A program made the translations under genes and the position numbers. This document shows, in pieces, positions 6,735-12,210 of a DNA stretch of 12,234 nt; the stretch's first letter is position 1, and each line of letters starts with the position of its first letter. The notes below the pieces were generated by a model that saw nothing but the letters and a program-made list of their open reading frames with translations, searched no databases and had not been told where the DNA came from. This stretch comes from an uncultured Clostridium sp. (GTDB lineage Bacteria; Bacillota; Clostridia; Lachnospirales; Lachnospiraceae), in NCBI GenBank assembly GCA_900555045.1, contig USJW01000136.1, positions 1 through 12,234 of the forward strand, written 5' to 3'.

Positions 6735-7751
6735 ATGGCGGAAAAGAATCTGTATATCAACCGGCTTTTGTGTGATCCGGTCTACTTTGCCGACCTGGTA
6801 AACGGCGTGCTCTTTGGCGGGCGGCAACGGTTAAAGCCGAGCGAGCTCACGCCGGTGGCCGACGCGTCGGGGGTGATGTATGTGGAGCCGGGCGGGGTCA
6901 AGCGGGTGGTGGAGCGGCACCGGGATGTGACCATGAAGGCGGTTAACGGGCAGAGCTATGCCGTGATCGCGTTGGAGAACCAGGCGGACGTGCACTATGC
7001 CATGCCGGTGCGCTCCATGCTGTACGACGCGTTGGACTACGCGGACCAGGTGCGAAAGCTTGCACAGGTAAACCGGGAGAGCGGGGAGAAACTGACCGGG
7101 GCAGAGCTGCTGTCCGGGCTTAAAAAGGGAGATCGACTGACCCCGGTGGTGACGATCGTGCTCTACTGGGGGACGGAACCCTGGGAGGGGTGCAAAAGCG
7201 TGCACCAGCTGCTGGGGCTCGAGGATGAGGGGGTAAAGGACAGCGTGCGCGAGCTGGCGCAGTACATCCCGGATTACCGGATAAACCTGGTGAATGCGGC
7301 GGATCCCGGGGATCTGACGCGGTTTCAGACCCATTTACAACAGATTTTCGGTGTGCTAAAATATAACCATGATAAAGCCGGGCTGTTCCAGTATCTCCAT
7401 GAGAACCGTGAACCGCTGCGCGAGATGAGTGAGACGGCGAAACAGGCGCTGTTCTCTGTGATGGGGGAACAGAAGCGGCTAATGTTGATGCTGGAGGAAC
7501 AAAAAGACGAGGAGGCGTTGGATATGTGTAGTGCGATTGACGAATTGATTGCGGATGGGGAGAAGCGTGGCGAGGAGCGCGGTGAGAAGCGCGGTGAGAA
7601 ACGCGGTGAGGAGCGCGGTGTGAAGCGCGGCGAGGAGCGCCTCTCCAACCTGATTGCCAGGCTGCTGGATGAAGGTCAGACGGACTTAATCCGCCAGGTT
7701 ACCCGCGATGCAGAAACCAGGGAGCAGCTTTATCAGCGTTACCAGCTATAG
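6735..7751 (+). CDS. Rpn family (YhgA-like) PD-(D/E)XK nuclease with C-terminal tetrapeptide repeats
   Basis: A 338-residue protein of the Rpn/PD-(D/E)XK family often annotated as transposase. Catalytic core candidates: D64 in RHRDV and E81-N-Q83 in VIALENQ, the D...ExQ pattern of Rpn nucleases; then a QVRKL/YPVRSMLYDALDYADQ-type helix and a TPVVTIVLYWG strand (136-146) typical of the family. Residues 275-302 are seven GEKR/GEER-type tetrapeptides encoded by 12-bp DNA repeats, followed by a charged C-terminal helix. Known: E. coli Rpn proteins are DNA endonucleases that raise RecA-independent recombination and have been linked to phage defence. Start at 6735 follows GATGGAGGAAAA. An internal ATG (codon 264) has its own strong ribosome binding site. 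Glutaredoxin-like gene follows 35 bases later and is probably co-transcribed. No transposon ends are seen. Confidence 0.85.
   Translation: MAEKNLYINRLLCDPVYFADLVNGVLFGGRQRLKPSELTPVADASGVMYVEPGGVKRVVERHRDVTMKAVNGQSYAVIALENQADVHYAMPVRSMLYDALDYADQVRKLAQVNRESGEKLTGAELLSGLKKGDRLTPVVTIVLYWGTEPWEGCKSVHQLLGLEDEGVKDSVRELAQYIPDYRINLVNAADPGDLTRFQTHLQQIFGVLKYNHDKAGLFQYLHENREPLREMSETAKQALFSVMGEQKRLMLMLEEQKDEEALDMCSAIDELIADGEKRGEERGEKRGEKRGEERGVKRGEERLSNLIARLLDEGQTDLIRQVTRDAETREQLYQRYQL
7509..7751 (+). CDS. Possible internal C-terminal product of the Rpn gene (75 residues)
   Basis: GAGGAGG at 7509-7515 lies 8 bases before an in-frame ATG at 7524 (codon 264 of the Rpn gene). Translation there would give a 75-residue protein (7524-7751) lacking the nuclease core and carrying the seven Gly-rich tetrapeptides plus the C-terminal helix. 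The feature start includes the ribosome binding site. Short internal products that restrain the full-length enzyme have been reported for E. coli rpn genes; the equivalent here is inference. The purine-rich codons for Glu-Glu could produce the motif by chance. Confidence 0.35.
   Translation, partial: EEALDMCSAIDELIADGEKRGEERGEKRGEKRGEERGVKRGEERLSNLIARLLDEGQTDLIRQVTRDAETREQLYQRYQL
7557..7640 (+). repeat. Seven tandem 12-bp repeats inside the Rpn gene
   Basis: Units of consensus GGTGAGAAGCGC (encoding G-E-K/E-R, once G-V-K-R) run in frame from codon 275 to 302. Changes between units are mainly A/G at the Lys/Glu codon and at wobble positions. Being a multiple of three, gain or loss of units would keep the frame. 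Confidence 0.9.
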
Positions 7752-7786
7752 CAACTTTTGAGAATGCAGATGAGAGGAGACACAAT

Positions 7787-8041
7787 ATGAAAGTGTATGG
7801 AACACATCTTTGCCCGGACTGCGAGGAAGTCCAGGGGATTCTGGACGAGAGACAGATTGCGTATGACTATGTGGACATCACGGCGGCTACCGCCAATTTA
7901 AAGGAGTTCCTGCGGCTGAGGGATCGTCTTCCCGTATTCGACGCGGTGAAGGAGAATGGAATGATCGGGATTCCGTGCTTTGTGAGTGAGGACGGAGCCG
8001 TGACACTGGATGCAGAGGAGGCGCTGGCCTGGAGCAAGTGA
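7787..8041 (+). CDS. Glutaredoxin-like thiol-disulfide protein
   Basis: An 84-residue thioredoxin-fold protein. Seen: initial strand MKVYGTHL, redox motif C9-P-D-C12 on the first helix, YDYVDIT second strand, and GIPCF (61-65) giving the cis-proline P63 that packs against the active site, with an extra Cys64. No signal peptide, so cytosolic. Expected to reduce disulfides or glutathione-like mixed disulfides; the partner is unknown, and many Clostridia lack glutathione. Start supported by GAGAGGAGA 6-12 bases upstream. It lies 35 bases after the Rpn gene with no terminator between, so the two are probably co-transcribed, and it ends at a terminator shared with the converging stefin-like gene. 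Confidence 0.85.
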   Translation: MKVYGTHLCPDCEEVQGILDERQIAYDYVDITAATANLKEFLRLRDRLPVFDAVKENGMIGIPCFVSEDGAVTLDAEEALAWSK

Positions 8042-8103
8042 GGCGGGCGACGGGTGGCGGAATCGGGACGCGGCCAAGCAATGCGGCCAAATGCCACCCA
8101 ATA

Positions 8104-8179
8104 ATACAGTCAAACAGCCCAGCCGCGTCTGCGCCCTCTTCGGGCGGCAGACTGCGGCTGCTTTTCGCGTTTACTGTAT
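8104..8179. terminator. Nested bidirectional terminator between glutaredoxin-like and stefin-like genes
   Basis: Inner GC-rich stem AGCCGC..TCTG..GCC / GGC..CAGA..GCGGCT (about 8121-8159) followed by CTTTT, enclosed by an outer stem ATACAGT-(C)-AAAC (8104-8115) with GTTTACTGTAT (8169-8179). The stop codon of the minus-strand gene (8171-8173) lies in the outer stem. Confidence 0.75.
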
Positions 8180-8434
8180 CGGCGTGATCGCTGTGGCGTA
8201 TGCGGCGCCGTCTAACGGTTTATGGATATCCACAATCGCGAAGTGGGGCGAAAGCCCCGGCAGCTTCGGCTCTGCGATGGTCATGAAGCGGTAGTTGGTC
8301 CCGTTCACCACCTGTGTCGCCACCGCGATGGGGTGGTAAAAGTAGTCCTCGTGCTGGCCGATCGCGTTGTAGAAGATAAAAGAGTCGTAGTTTGTAAGGT
8401 AGGGCTGAAATTCCCATCCGCCTGGCATAAGCAT
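8171..8434 (-). CDS. Small stefin/cystatin-like protein
   Basis: An 87-residue protein with no signal peptide or membrane segment. Seen: a Gly-Gly-Trp near the N-terminus (5-7), a helix-like stretch (about 15-30), then ATQVVNGTNYRF (39-50), which contains the cystatin QxVxG loop and closely resembles the stefin string QVVAGTNYF; a second beta pair ends in VDIHKPLDG (68-76). This is the architecture of type 1 cystatins: Gly-containing N-terminal trunk, QxVxG hairpin, second hairpin. Known cystatins inhibit papain-like cysteine proteases; target here unknown. The ATG at 8434 has GAGG only 4 bases away; ATG at 8428 (MPGGW) has 10-base spacing and may be the true start. It converges on the glutaredoxin-like gene and appears monocistronic. 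A non-inhibitory use of the fold is possible. Confidence 0.6.
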   Translation of the reverse strand: MLMPGGWEFQPYLTNYDSFIFYNAIGQHEDYFYHPIAVATQVVNGTNYRFMTIAEPKLPGLSPHFAIVDIHKPLDGAAYATAITPIQ

Positions 8435-8459
8435 GATACCTCGAGCGTTTATTTTTTAG

Positions 8460-8465
8460 ATTATA
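8460..8465 (-). promoter_or_regulatory. -10 box candidate for stefin-like gene
   Basis: Consensus TATAAT on the minus strand, 26 bases before the ATG at 8434. No good -35 box at 16-18 bp spacing (TCACCT at 17), so this is only a candidate. Confidence 0.3.
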
Positions 8466-8524
8466 TGCGGACGGACAAGGGGAGGTGAGCCTTGACAACC
8501 ATTTTAAGGTAGGAAAGAATATGC

Positions 8525-8637
8525 AAAAAATGAGAGAAGCCTTGCAACCACGCGGTTTCTTAGCTTCTCTCATTAAAAAGGGGAGGATAAGTATTATTAC
8601 TTTCTCTTTCGTGCATACCTCTATCATACCCCCGATT
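8525..8637 (-). ncRNA. Candidate short structured minus-strand RNA
   Basis: A promoter (8644-8672) predicts a start near 8637, and about 110 nt later there is a terminator-like hairpin. Outer arms are AATGAGAGAAGC and GCTTCTCTCATT (8563-8574 and 8529-8540 in plus coordinates), with a second 4-bp stem AACC/GGTT (8546-8557) separated by a 5+5 internal loop, then six T residues. The transcript has an 18-codon frame starting at 8612 that stops inside the hairpin, but with a badly placed ribosome binding site. A small RNA, an attenuator leader for the stefin-like gene or a tiny peptide gene are all possible. The rest of the 8435-8777 gap holds only the promoters listed. Confidence 0.35.
8529..8574 (-). 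terminator. Two-tier terminator hairpin on the minus strand
   Basis: Perfect 12-bp arms, inner 4-bp stem, and TTTTTT immediately after on the minus strand. The plus strand has only A residues after the stem, so it acts for minus-strand transcripts. Confidence 0.6.
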
Positions 8638-8643
8638 CGCCTT

Positions 8644-8672
8644 CTTATACACGCGGCACAAAACATTTTCAA
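8644..8672 (-). promoter_or_regulatory. Sigma-A promoter firing leftward
   Basis: Minus-strand TTGAAA (8667-8672), 17-bp spacer, TATAAG (8644-8649). One mismatch from consensus in each box. Confidence 0.45.
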
Positions 8673-8679
8673 TAAATAT

Positions 8680-8708
8680 TTGAAAAATTCCCGGTTTTGT
8701 TATATACT
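8680..8708 (+). promoter_or_regulatory. Sigma-A promoter of the SEC-C gene
   Basis: TTGAAA (8680-8685), 17-bp spacer, TATACT (8703-8708). The predicted start near 8715 rules out the ATG codons at 8697 and 8709 as starts of the SEC-C gene. Confidence 0.6.
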
Positions 8709-8777
8709 ATGAGCTATGAGCGGCTGCGGACAAGCTCCTTGCCGCCAAATTCAATGCAAAAAGGATGGTTGAAGTTT

Positions 8778-9287
8778 ATGGCACTGTTAGAGACATGGCG
8801 GAATCTGGCCTATGGCGATGGCCTGGACGATAAAAAGAGAGAAGAACTGTGGTCTGGTTACTTCGCAATCGAGAAGGGCATCTACGAGCAGATTCTTTCC
8901 AAGCCGGAGGAAGTGATCACCGGCACCGTGAAGGAACTGGCTGAAAAATATAACACAGAGATCCTGATCATGACCGGATTCCTGGATGGTATCAATGAGA
9001 GCCTCAAGGGCTATGAAAACCCCATCGACACCATGGAGGAGGACACCGAGGTTAAGATCGAGATCGATCCGGAGAAGCTGTACTACAATATGGTTGAGGC
9101 CAAGGCTACCTGGCTGTACGAGCTGCCCCAGTGGGATGAGATCCTGACGGAGGAGCGCCGCAAGGAGCTGTACAAGCAGCAGAAGGCTTCCGGCACGATT
9201 CGCAAAGGCAAGAAGATTTTCCCCAACGATCCCTGCCCCTGCGGAAGCGGCAAGAAGTACAAGAAGTGCTGCGGTAAGAACGCATAA
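8778..9287 (+). CDS. SEC-C motif protein
   Basis: A 169-residue soluble protein ending in a SEC-C zinc motif, NDPCPCGSGKKYKKCCGK (150-167; C153, C155, C164, C165). The first 140 residues are helical and acidic with a short low-complexity linker, and are not recognised as a known enzyme. SEC-C tails bind zinc and, in SecA, help contact SecB or ribosomes; in stand-alone proteins the role is mostly unknown. The frame is open back to 8697, but the promoter lies there and ATG 8754 lacks a ribosome binding site, whereas AAAAAGGATGG precedes the ATG at 8778. The gene ends 18 bases before a clear terminator and appears monocistronic. Confidence 0.8.
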   Translation: MALLETWRNLAYGDGLDDKKREELWSGYFAIEKGIYEQILSKPEEVITGTVKELAEKYNTEILIMTGFLDGINESLKGYENPIDTMEEDTEVKIEIDPEKLYYNMVEAKATWLYELPQWDEILTEERRKELYKQQKASGTIRKGKKIFPNDPCPCGSGKKYKKCCGKNA

Positions 9288-9305
9288 GGATTGAAACGTA
9301 CATTT

Positions 9306-9333
9306 CGCCTGCCCGGACTGTGGCAGGCGTTTT
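9306..9333 (+). terminator. Intrinsic terminator after SEC-C gene
   Basis: Perfect 8-bp arms CGCCTGCC/GGCAGGCG, 8-base loop, then TTTTCGTGTTT. It sits 30 bases before the methyltransferase ATG. Confidence 0.85.
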
Positions 9334-9362
9334 CGTGTTTCTGAGAACTGGGAGGAATTGGA

Positions 9363-10142
9363 ATGGAAGCCTACACGAGCTTTGCGGAGGTCTACGACCT
9401 GTTTCAGGACAATGTCCCCTACGAGGAGTGGTGTGAATACCTGGCCGGACTTTTGGGAAAATATGGTGTGGACCATGGTCTGGTTCTGGATCTGGGCTGC
9501 GGCACGGGAAGCCTGACGGAGCTTTTGGCCCGCAGGGGCTACGACATGATCGGGGTGGACAACTCCGGGGAGATGTTGGAGATCGCAATGGAAAAGCGGG
9601 AGAAGAGCGGCCTTGACATCCTCTATCTCCTGCAGGACATGCGGGAGTTTGAGCTGTACGGCACGGTGGCCGCCGTGGTCAGCATCTGCGATTCCATGAA
9701 CTATATTCTGGAGCGGGAGGATCTGACGCAGGTGCTGCGCCTAGTCAACAATTACCTGGATCCGGGCGGGGTGTTTATCTTTGACCTGAACACGCCCTAC
9801 AAGTACCGGGAGCTTCTGGCGGACAATACCTTCGCGGAGGATCGGGAGGAGAGCAGCTTCATCTGGGAGAATTTCTACGACGAGGAGGAGCGGATCAATG
9901 AGTATGATCTGACTCTTTTTATCCGGCGTGCGGTCCCCGGATGCGAGGAGCCGCTGTACCAGAAATTCCAGGAGACCCATTACCAGCGCTCCTACAGCCT
10001 GGAGGAGGTCAAGGACGCTATTGCCGAGGCGGGCATGGACTTTGTGGCTGCGTACGATGCGGGGACCAGGGAGCCGGTCCGGCCGGACAGTGAGCGGATT
10101 TACATTGTCGCGCGGGAGCGCGGAAAAGAAAATACAAAATAA
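9363..10142 (+). CDS. Class I SAM-dependent methyltransferase
   Basis: A 259-residue cytosolic protein with the Rossmann methyltransferase fold. Seen: motif I VLDLGCGTG (41-49) binding S-adenosylmethionine, acidic end of strand two IGVDNS (D66), motif post II LLQDMREFEL (about 90-98), and motif with GGVFIFDLNTPYKY (about 139-152), followed by a longer C-terminal part rich in aromatic and acidic residues. The substrate cannot be assigned; the family includes small-molecule methyltransferases. Start at 9363 follows GGGAGGAATTGG. hslO follows 16 bases after its stop with its own ribosome binding site, so the two form an operon. No promoter was identified between the SEC-C terminator and the ATG, so transcription may start within the short gap or read through. 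Confidence 0.88.
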   Translation: MEAYTSFAEVYDLFQDNVPYEEWCEYLAGLLGKYGVDHGLVLDLGCGTGSLTELLARRGYDMIGVDNSGEMLEIAMEKREKSGLDILYLLQDMREFELYGTVAAVVSICDSMNYILEREDLTQVLRLVNNYLDPGGVFIFDLNTPYKYRELLADNTFAEDREESSFIWENFYDEEERINEYDLTLFIRRAVPGCEEPLYQKFQETHYQRSYSLEEVKDAIAEAGMDFVAAYDAGTREPVRPDSERIYIVARERGKENTK

Positions 10143-10158
10143 GACGGGAGAGAACAAT

Positions 10159-11040
10159 ATGTCAGATTATGTAATCAGAGCGACAGCGGCGGACGGACTG
10201 ATCCGCGCCTTTGCCGCCACCACCCGGGACATGACGGAGCAGGCGAGGATCGCCCACAACACCAGCCCGGTGGCCACTGCGGCCCTGGGGCGTCTCCTGA
10301 CGGCCGGCGCCATGATGGGCGTGGACATGAAGGGTGAGGACGATATTTTGACGCTGAAAATCCAGGGGGACGGCCCCATCGGCGGCCTGATCGTGACGGC
10401 GGATTCCCACGGACAGGTGAAGGGCTACGCGTTCAACCCGCAGGTGATGCTGCCCCCGAACAGCCAGGGTAAGCTGGATGTGGGCGGAGCCCTGGGCGTG
10501 GGCGTGCTGAGCGTGATCAAGGACATCGGGTTAAAGGAGCCCTACGTGGGCCAGACGATCCTGGTGACCGGCGAGATCGCTGAGGATTTGACCTACTACT
10601 TCGCCACGTCCGAGCAGGTGCCCTCCTCGGTGGCCCTGGGCGTGTTGATGAACAAGGACAACACAGTCCGCCAGTCCGGCGGCTTTATCATCCAGCTGAT
10701 GCCCGGCGCGCCGGAGGACATGATCGACCGGCTGGAGGCGCACTTAAAGGAGATCACCTCCATCACCACCCTGTTAAACGTGGGAAACACCCCGGAGATG
10801 ATCCTGGAGCATGTCCTGGGCGAGTTCGGCCTGGAGATCAACGATCGCGTGCCGGTGAAGTTTTACTGCAACTGCACGAAGGAGCGGGTGGAGAAGGCAT
10901 TGATCAGCGTGGGAAAGAAGGATATACAGGAGATGATCGACGACGGCAAGCCCATCGAGGTGAACTGCCACTTCTGCAACAAGAATTATGAGTTCACGGT
11001 GGAGGAGCTGCAGCAGCTCCTGGACAAGGCCGTGCGCTGA
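10159..11040 (+). CDS. hslO: Redox-regulated Hsp33 family chaperone HslO
   Basis: A 293-residue cytosolic holdase chaperone, the normal Hsp33 length. Seen: N-terminal YVIRATAADGLIRAFAATT (4-22), GDGPIGGLIVTAD (70-82) and GYAFNP, all typical of Hsp33, and the zinc redox switch at the C-terminus: C237-N-C239 and C270-H-F-C273. Known: under oxidation with unfolding, the cysteines release zinc, form disulfides and activate substrate binding. The frame is open upstream to 9928 within the methyltransferase gene, but the conserved N-terminus and GGGAGAG place the start at 10159. Probably co-transcribed with the methyltransferase; a terminator follows at 11069. Confidence 0.96.
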   Translation: MSDYVIRATAADGLIRAFAATTRDMTEQARIAHNTSPVATAALGRLLTAGAMMGVDMKGEDDILTLKIQGDGPIGGLIVTADSHGQVKGYAFNPQVMLPPNSQGKLDVGGALGVGVLSVIKDIGLKEPYVGQTILVTGEIAEDLTYYFATSEQVPSSVALGVLMNKDNTVRQSGGFIIQLMPGAPEDMIDRLEAHLKEITSITTLLNVGNTPEMILEHVLGEFGLEINDRVPVKFYCNCTKERVEKALISVGKKDIQEMIDDGKPIEVNCHFCNKNYEFTVEELQQLLDKAVR

Positions 11041-11068
11041 GGTCACGATCAACCCCATAGACAGCAAA

Positions 11069-11098
11069 AAGAGCCAGTCCAGAGATGGATGGCTCTTA
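11069..11098 (+). terminator. Intrinsic terminator after hslO
   Basis: AAGAGCCA-(G)-TCC / GGA-TGGCTCTT with a short loop, followed by ATTTG. It sits 28 bases past the hslO stop codon. Confidence 0.75.
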
Positions 11099-11184
11099 TT
11101 TGTAATCAATTGAATCACGTATAACTTACTTCAACTTTCTATCTAACGATATATGTTTGAAAAAGGTACACTGTTGTTCGATGA

Positions 11185-11382
11185 TTATAATTTGGTTACG
11201 TTGGTAGCCTGCGGGCCCTTGGCTCCGTTCACTACATCAAACTCAACTGCGGCGCCCTCGTCCAGAGACTTGAAGCCGTCCATGTTCAGACCGGAGTAGT
11301 GTACGAATACATCGTTGCCCTGCTCGTCGGAAATGAATCCGTAACCCTTCTGATTGTTGAACCACTTAACTGTACCTTTCAT
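11185..11382 (-). CDS. CspA-family cold-shock protein
   Basis: A 65-residue single cold-shock domain, full length for the family. Seen: MKGTVKWFNNQKGYGFI with RNP1 (K-G-Y-G-F-I, 12-17), RNP2 VFVHY (25-29), and the C-terminal GPQATNVTKL. Binds single-stranded nucleic acid and acts as an RNA chaperone that melts mRNA structure. The frame is open to 11460, but the conserved start and GGAGG seven bases upstream select the ATG at 11382. It stands alone between hslO (convergent) and the DUF5662 gene (divergent). The leader of about 60 nt carries a 7-bp hairpin at its 5' end. No convincing terminator is seen between its stop and the hslO terminator. Confidence 0.96.
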   Translation of the reverse strand: MKGTVKWFNNQKGYGFISDEQGNDVFVHYSGLNMDGFKSLDEGAAVEFDVVNGAKGPQATNVTKL

Positions 11383-11421
11383 TATGATACCTCCGAAAAA
11401 ATAAAAAGATAAAATGTTGCC

Positions 11422-11441
11422 GTTGCGACTTATTTCGCAAC
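11422..11441 (-). promoter_or_regulatory. 5'-leader hairpin of the cold-shock gene
   Basis: Minus-strand GTTGCGA-AATAAG-TCGCAAC forms a perfect 7-bp stem right at the predicted transcript start (near 11442). It may stabilise the mRNA or change with temperature; this is inference. Confidence 0.4.
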
Positions 11442-11448
11442 TGCAATA

Positions 11449-11477
11449 AGAATAGCACAAATAAGGGAAAGTGTCAA
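11449..11477 (-). promoter_or_regulatory. Sigma-A promoter of the cold-shock gene
   Basis: Consensus TTGACA (11472-11477), 17-bp spacer, TATTCT (11449-11454) on the minus strand. Confidence 0.7.
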
Positions 11478-11576
11478 ACGTTTTTGTTAATAAAGTATAA
11501 ACTGTATGGACAAACTTTTATTCCCATTGTTCAAAGATTAAAAAACGCAAAAATGCGGGAAAAACGGTGAAGATTG

Positions 11577-11585
11577 TGCTATACT
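11577..11585 (+). promoter_or_regulatory. Extended -10 promoter of the DUF5662 gene
   Basis: TGC-TATACT, an extended -10 with one mismatch; the -35 (GGGAAA at 17 bp) is poor, as is common for this class. The predicted start is near 11592, about 30 bases before the ATG. Confidence 0.5.
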
Positions 11586-11623
11586 CTAGTGCATAGGAAG
11601 ACCGCAGCGAGGAGTAGTAAATC

Positions 11624-12169
11624 ATGAAGCTTATCAATATATGGAGACACTTTCGGACCATCACCCACCACCGCCATCTGGTGTGCCGTCACTGCTTTAA
11701 AATCGGCCTGTACCGGCAGGGGCTCATGCACGATTTATCCAAGTACAGCCCGGAGGAATTCTGGACCGGCGTCCGGTATTATCAGGGGAACCGCAGCCCC
11801 AATGCGGCGGAGCGGGAGACCGTCGGCTTTTCCAAGGCGTGGCTGCACCACAAGGGGCGCAACAAGCACCACTACGAGTACTGGATCGACGTGTCGGTGC
11901 ACAAGGAGGAGGGGCTGGTCGGAAACAAGATGCCGCTTAAATATGTGGCGGAGATGATCTGCGACCGGATCGCCGCCTGCGAGGTGTACAAGGGCAAAAA
12001 CTACACCAGCGCCGCCCCTCTTGAGTACTATGAGTATACGAAAAAGTACATCACAATCCACCCGAAAACCAGGGCGCTTTTGGAGAAAATTTTGGTGATG
12101 TTAAAGGAGCGCGGGGAGGAGGCAACCTTCGCCTACCTGCGCAAGCTGCTTAAAAAAGGGGATTATTGA
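11624..12169 (+). CDS. DUF5662 family protein
   Basis: A 181-residue soluble protein that I assign to DUF5662 by its His-rich signature; function unknown. Seen: HHRH (15-18), MHDLSKY (35-41), AWLHHKGRNKHHYEYW (72-87), CDRIAAC (113-119) and YTKKY (139-142). The order H...HD...HH...D is reminiscent of metal-binding HD-type phosphohydrolases, suggesting a metal-dependent enzyme, but this is inference. Members are common in Lachnospiraceae and sometimes mislabelled as catalase. The ATG at 11624 follows GAGGAG at 9-base spacing. Its stop codon falls inside the first of three tandem 17-bp repeats. Confidence 0.75.
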   Translation: MKLINIWRHFRTITHHRHLVCRHCFKIGLYRQGLMHDLSKYSPEEFWTGVRYYQGNRSPNAAERETVGFSKAWLHHKGRNKHHYEYWIDVSVHKEEGLVGNKMPLKYVAEMICDRIAACEVYKGKNYTSAAPLEYYEYTKKYITIHPKTRALLEKILVMLKERGEEATFAYLRKLLKKGDY

Positions 12170-12210
12170 AAAAAAGGAATTATTGAGAAAAAGGAATTAT
12201 TGACAAACGG
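12160..12210 (+). repeat. Three tandem 17-bp repeats at the end of the DUF5662 gene
   Basis: Units at 12160-12176, 12177-12193 and 12194-12210, consensus GAATTATTGAGAAAAAG, with two to three mismatches between neighbours. The first unit contains the TGA stop. The 17-bp length is not a multiple of three, so copies are in different frames and not coding repeats. Confidence 0.8.

Noticed and set aside
7557..7640. CRISPR-like array
   Set aside because: The repeats are contiguous 12-bp coding units with no spacers.
6735..7751. Insertion sequence around the Rpn gene, often labelled transposase
   Set aside because: No terminal inverted repeats or target duplications are visible; Rpn/YhgA proteins are nucleases and need not be part of a transposon.
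8492..8520. Plus-strand promoter TTGACA-N17-AAGAAT
   Set aside because: The -10 match is poor and no gene or terminator on the plus strand follows.
8529..8574. tRNA-like fold
   Set aside because: Only one long stem with an inner stem; no cloverleaf arms, T-loop or CCA region.
8220..8672. A 150-codon minus-strand open frame with a hydrophobic start (VIILILPFL)
   Set aside because: It reads through a terminator hairpin, lacks a usable ribosome binding site, and its second half is the wrong frame of the stefin-like gene. A short type I toxin was considered but the frame does not stop near the hairpin.
8697..8777. Longer SEC-C protein starting at 8697 or 8754
   Set aside because: The promoter -10 box is at 8703-8708, and neither upstream ATG has a ribosome binding site.
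9928..10158. N-terminal extension of hslO
   Set aside because: It lies wholly in the methyltransferase gene and is Arg/Ser-rich shadow; Hsp33 proteins start at the MSDYVIRATA region, which has its own ribosome binding site.
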